Shown piece by piece: positions 45,089 to 49,094 of a DNA stretch of 49,094 nucleotides. Position numbers and translations under genes: made by a program. Numbering within the stretch: the stretch's first letter is position 1; the number at the start of each line of letters is the position of its first letter. Below the pieces are notes generated by a model that had not been told where the DNA came from, searched no databases, and saw only the letters and a program-made list of their open reading frames with translations. Origin of the DNA: Gnetum montanum (lineage: Eukaryota; Streptophyta; Gnetopsida; Gnetales; Gnetaceae); assembly GCA_015680685.1 (NCBI GenBank), contig MNCI01026287.1, forward strand, positions 1,344 to 50,437, in the 5' to 3' direction.

Positions 45089-45507
45089 AGCTAAATAGGT
45101 ACCTCAGTACGACCACTTTGAGTACTTTCGTTACGTGTGGTGATCCCAGTAACGATTAGCGTTTGGTAAGCCATAGTTGCATAGTTCAGGGTGTGTCCGG
45201 TAAGTGGGAACGGATGCTGACGCTAGTTAATTTATACTTAGGACATTAGTTAGAGTTAACTTAGTTTCTCAACCCTTCCTCCCATAGCTTAGGCGATAAA
45301 ACTGAAAAATACCAAAAAAAATCACATACCTCAGACTTGCTTAACAATACACCGTGACACTTACAAGCAAGCCTGGGAAGACAATGAACGATTAACCCCA
45401 AGTGTTTCTTGTGGTGTTAAGGCATTTAGTCTGCGGAGTTCGACCAGATTGCGCGTGCACGCTCATATTCGTATGGTTGAGTGTAGGGGTACCTCGCCAC
45501 TCATCAT

Positions 45508-45525
45508 TGGCGCCGTTGCCAGGGA
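45508..45525 (+). promoter_or_regulatory. Primer-binding site of N3 (tRNA-Asp)
   Basis: TGGCGCCGTTGCCAGGGA begins two bases after the LTR end. From general knowledge of plant tRNA-Asp(GTC), whose 3' end is CCCCGGCAACGGCGCCA, this complements all but one of the last 17 bases. The same site is used by plant Athila elements. Confidence 0.85.
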
Positions 45526-45625
45526 CTAAGTGTTTTCACGCCAATTGAACATAAGGGATATCACTCACATCGTTGTGAGTCTAAAATGAACCTTAGGGTT
45601 AATCAGTTAATTAAGAAAATAAATA

Positions 45626-48600
45626 ATGGTAAAAAACAACACACCATTAGAAATGGCTTCTTCTCATGCAATCAACTCACCTAAGGACAATACAGGAGAA
45701 AGTCAGAATCATACGCATAACCGAAATCAACCATGTCCTCAACAATCCAAAGTCACATATACTCATCCCGATGAGTATGTGTCGGATTTTACCTTTTTTT
45801 CCATCAAGATGAGCAACTGCGGTGGAGAGACATGCAAGGTAACATCGTGTTACCCCCAGATCACTCTGCTCCCAATATGCTTTTCCATGTCTTGGTATGG
45901 ATTGGCATGCATGAGCTGTTCACAGAATACATTTTGGATGACCATGACACAAGGGATTATTGTCCCACAAATGCCCAACGTATTCGGGATGCAAGGCAGG
46001 AGAGCCAACATTCACTGTTGAAGGGCAAGGTTCCCCATGTCATTAGTGAAATAGGAGAAGAGAAACCCCTCACGATGGGTTTCTTAGACAATGATGTTCC
46101 TGCTCCTCACTCTAGTGAAGAGGTTAGGCATCAGGGCCTTAGATCAACGATACATATTCCAGGCTCTGATCCCCGTGAGCACCAGCTGTTCACGGCAGGA
46201 ACAATCACTCGCACTAATGACGGACTCGTTGATCGTCACAACGATCGGGGCCGAAGCAGCCGAAGAGAAGGCAAGAAACATCACCATGGTGATGGATCCC
46301 CTTCTTCTTCCCCTTCATCACATCATTCACCCTCTCCTTCCACATCTGGGCGCAGCCACCATGAGCATAACGCGGAAAGTAAAGGTAGAAGAGATGAAAT
46401 GCCTCGACAAGAAGGTCGAGAGGAGTTAGGACAAGGGCAAGGACGTAGGGAGAATAGGGAACCACAACGTAGACATCACAGACGTCATGAAAGAGATGAT
46501 CATGACGAACCCCTATTCGCAACCCGAAGTATGCTTGACATTAGAGAGGCAGTTAGGATTCCCACAAGGCATTTGAAAGACAGTAGGATCAAGCGTTTGG
46601 ATATAAATAATATCCCACGTTTTGAAGGGGGATACAACGCTGATCCTCAACATCATTTACAGGCATTCCACGATGCCTGTGCCTTGCAGAACATAGACAA
46701 TGAGTGGCAGAAACTCAAGTTGTTCCCAAGGACACTCACTAAAGAAGCAGAAAGCTGGTACCGGTCCTTAGAACCGGAAACCATCAGGAGGTGGAGTACG
46801 ATGCTTGAATTGTTCAACAACAAATATCAAACGTACTCCAGAGTGTCCAACTTGCGTAAGCAGATCCAAGGCTGGAAACAAGGAGCTTATGAATCCTTGG
46901 ATGCTGCCATGGCCCGTTACTACACATTGCTACATCGTTGCCCGGGCCATGGGTACGCTAAACGGGATCAACTTCGCCACCTCGTGGATGGGCTACGAAA
47001 TGAAACGAGAAGAACTCTTGGGACTTACGCCCAAGGGAGACTCTCCCAATTAAGAGCCCATGAAGTTGAAGTTTTGTTGGAACAAGTAGCGCAAGAAGAG
47101 GGTGAGCTACGTAAAAGAGAAAGTGCGGAGGAATACAACCGCGATCCCTCCCTTCGCAAGAAGGGAGTGAAATTCTGTGATGAGGAGGATGAGTCACCAC
47201 TCGAAGAGTTGGTGAACAGGAAAACCGTGCCGATCCAAAAGTTAACAACGGAGGTATCGGCTAAGGTAGACCAAATGTGGGATTCCTTAGACTCACGAAT
47301 AGAAACAGTTTTGAAAATCGTAGAAGAGTCTAAGGATGAGCAAAGTAGTGATAAAAGCAAAAACATGCGGAGAAACTTTAACCCTGCACATAACAAGGGT
47401 AAGGGAAAAATCTCTAACTCCGATGAGGCTGAAAATTCTGATTCAGACAATGATGGTGGATGTGAGGTCTGCTACTATGACCATCCTAAGGGATGTTGTC
47501 CAATTATCTCACATCTGCAGGAGTCTGGGGTGTATGCATTAAATCCAAGACTTAATCAACGGCAAACACCCAGAAGGTTACCTTATCCACAAGGTAACCC
47601 GAGGCAGTTCCACCAACCCTTGACGTATTATCCAAGTGGAACACCTCCGCAGCCCATCGAACAACATCAGCAGTGGCAATACCCACAGTCATGGGGGATG
47701 CCACAGCCAACACATCGATACCCTTACCGGCAGCCTGATCCTTATGGTTATTATGTGCAGCAGCCAGTTTCTCCAGGTGACGCTATGAGTCACACTCCAC
47801 GCCGTCACTACTACGCTCGGGAGTACTTCAGAAGGACTCCTTCTCCTCCGGGAGACATCCCACATTCCGTCCATCCTCTAACTCCACCCGCACCTTTTCC
47901 TCAAGTAGTTCCCATAACACCTCCTGCTCCAACAATGCAAGGGGAATTGCCTACCCAACCGCAGCAGCGTCATGCCGCGAGAGCTATAAATATTCAGAGT
48001 GTAAATATCCAACTGGGCACTAGTTCTGGCGATAACTGTACAAAAAAGAGACCCTTTTTCAGAACTAGGAGCCCGGATAGGCTCTCGCAACAACAAGCGG
48101 ACGGGTATATGTATAGGCCTCTAACTACTAACACTTCGGAGCACCCTTCAGTCCAAGGGAGTGTAACGCATACGGTTATGCTAACACATACCGTAACTGA
48201 CTGGATCAAGGTAGGCCACCTTCCCAGGAAACTAAATGATCCTCGGAGTCCCTTTATTTATTTGCAGATTGCTGGAAATGCACCACATTGGGCTCTTCTT
48301 GACTCAGGTTTCGGAGTCAACTTAATTTCACAACAGATGTATCACGCCTGGAACCTGCCAAAACTTAAGAAGAGCAATATTCAACTAGAGTTAGCGGATC
48401 AGTCCATCACCATTCCCTTAGGATTGGTGGAGGATGTTATTACCACTGTGTGTGGTTGGTCCTACCCAACGGATTTTCTAGTGATCGATGTTAACAACAA
48501 TGAAGGGGACTTCCCAATTATAATGGGAAGGGCATGGCTAAGTACAGTGGACGCATGCCTTAGGATCCGCGATCTTTCCTTGGAAATCTCCAAGATAAAC

Positions 48601-48996
48601 ATATGTGGAAAGATCGAGAAGAGGATAGTTCCATGCATCACATACAGTGATTCATCGGGTGATGACATGGAGGAAATGTCTCCATGTCACAGGCATGCCC
48701 AGGAAACTTTGCAACAAAGATGCCTGTATGTAGCAACCACACAAGAAGTAATAGACACCCCGTGGTTGACAGCCTCTCATAAGGACAAACAAATATGCAT
48801 GGAAAGAACTGAGGAAACTCATGCCAACAACCGTGGCATAGACATGCTGGAATGTGAATGCCGCCAACTTCCACCCCTGAATCTAAGATCATCAATTGGG
48901 AGGAGTTGGGCACTTCTTAGAAATTCAAATAGGTGCTCACTATTTTGGATCTCTCCCTTACAACACAGTCATGGGGGAGATGGCCACCTATGCTAA
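45626..48996 (+). CDS. gag-protease polyprotein of N3 (1054-codon open frame from 45832; upstream start in another frame)
   Basis: Structural polyprotein that would form the virus-like particle, package element RNA and cut itself. An uninterrupted frame runs 45832-48996. Homology continues upstream to ATG 45626 or 45653 in the other frame, and the break is at a seven-T run (45794-45800). Residues counted from 45832: basic Arg/His/Ser linker about 130-225; capsid core about 259-419 with FEGGYNADPQHHLQAFHDAC, SWYRSLEPETIRRWSTM and CPGHGYAKRDQLRHLVDGLR; zinc knuckle CEVCYYDHPKGCC at 544 (C-x2-C-x3-H-x4-C); Pro/Gln/Tyr linker about 590-760; protease with DSG at 824-826, LADQSITIPLGLVEDVITTV, then IIMGRAW at 896-902. 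The active site reads DSGFG where B has SGSRV, so protease activity is doubtful. The end (HSHGGDGHLC) is encoded by the AGTCATGGGGG block. No RT follows. Confidence 0.88.
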
Positions 48997-49094
48997 CCAT
49001 ATGAGGCCCTCAGTTCTTTTTCAGATGTTTGTTTTATACGTTCTTTTTTTACAACGTTTTTGTTTTACAAATTTCTTTAACTTTTCTTGTTTTT
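48997..49094 (+). other. Start of N3 non-coding tail
   Basis: GAGGCCCTCAGTTC followed by TTTTGTTTTACA-type T-rich sequence, the same as the first bases of the N1 tail (from 6719). The window ends here. Confidence 0.75.

Larger units (their letters stand above)
44462..45506 (+). repeat. N3 5' LTR (1045 bp)
   Basis: TGATGAG start, CTCATCA end. U3 palindromes and TATA are listed separately. The poly(A) signal AATAAA at 44723-44728 is about 175 bases after the TATA box, so R is probably about 150 bases. The U5-side half holds three diverged tandem units (44806-45088). It is the most complete LTR of its family here. Confidence 0.9.
44462..49094 (+). mobile_element. Element N3: pol-less Athila-like LTR retrotransposon, youngest-looking copy, 3' end outside window
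   Basis: 5' LTR (44462-45506), well-kept tRNA-Asp primer site, gag-protease frame to 48996, then the start of the tail. It retains far more CG dinucleotides and open frame than N1 or N2. Inserted one base past the outer edge of C's LTR; the presumed target duplication is ATCAC (44457-44461), with its partner outside the window. The protease-to-tail junction is the same as in N1 and N2. Whether a pol region is truly absent further right cannot be seen, but the T-rich tail has already begun. Confidence 0.88.

Noticed and set aside
45508-45525. tRNA-like sequence
   Set aside because: It is only the complement of a tRNA-Asp 3' end, right after an LTR: a primer-binding site, not a tRNA gene. No cloverleaf follows.

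Overview
This window looks like intergenic DNA from a large, repeat-rich plant genome. I found no host protein gene, tRNA, rRNA or CRISPR array. Almost every base can be assigned to LTR retrotransposons of two Ty3/gypsy groups, inserted into one another. The first group is Athila-like: it has a tRNA-Asp primer-binding site, a protease with LADQSI/GLVED and GRAW motifs, and an FMDDFS reverse-transcriptase box. The second is a chromovirus: it has a tRNA-iMet-type primer-binding site, an FFDDIS box, and a chromodomain-like tail on integrase. The AT-rich sequence, the deep nesting and the survival of old, heavily mutated copies would suit a gymnosperm or another large-genome seed plant. That placement is an inference; nothing here identifies a species.

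Layout. (A) An Athila-like element on + runs from position 1 to 14385. Its integrase end is at 1-1380, its tail is split by an insertion, an extra reading frame lies at 10500-13200 and its 3' LTR at 13427-14385. Element N1 (2314-9339, +) sits in A's tail with target-site duplication AGTAG. (F) A chromovirus gag on + starts near 14985, is cut at 15243 and resumes, in the same reading frame, at 31072. The 15.8 kb between is an Athila-like complex B on the minus strand (15244-31071), flanked by GACAC/AACAC. It has a 3' LTR, extra frame, tail, integrase, RT, protease, gag and LTR, then a rearranged end holding a duplicated tail, an inverted LTR fragment and a further LTR. (C) F's gag is cut again at 31559 by chromovirus C (31560-44460, minus). 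C itself carries element N2 (34951-41727, minus, TSD AAGTT) between its protease and RT. Element N3 (44462 to the window end, +) is inserted at the very edge of C's outer LTR.

N1, N2 and N3 share one layout that seems to be the most interesting content. Each has LTR, tRNA-Asp site, one long gag-protease frame, a non-coding tail, and in N1 and N2 the PPT and 3' LTR (N3 runs off the window). RT, RNase H and integrase are missing, and the join between gag-protease and tail is the same in all three. They look like a non-autonomous subfamily that lost pol once and then multiplied, presumably using RT and integrase supplied by fuller relatives such as A and B. N3 is the youngest-looking copy and keeps a 1054-codon open frame. 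The full-length A and B types instead carry an extra degraded frame after integrase. Upstream of it is a motif array plus TATA box built like the one in their own LTRs, suggesting a separate promoter for that frame.

Four single N bases (9234, 29105, 31688, 41306) all fall in or at the edge of LTRs, where the partner LTR or homologous copy has a few hundred to a few thousand extra bases. They are best read as collapsed assembly gaps. Boundaries of degraded domains are approximate, and percent identities were counted by eye.
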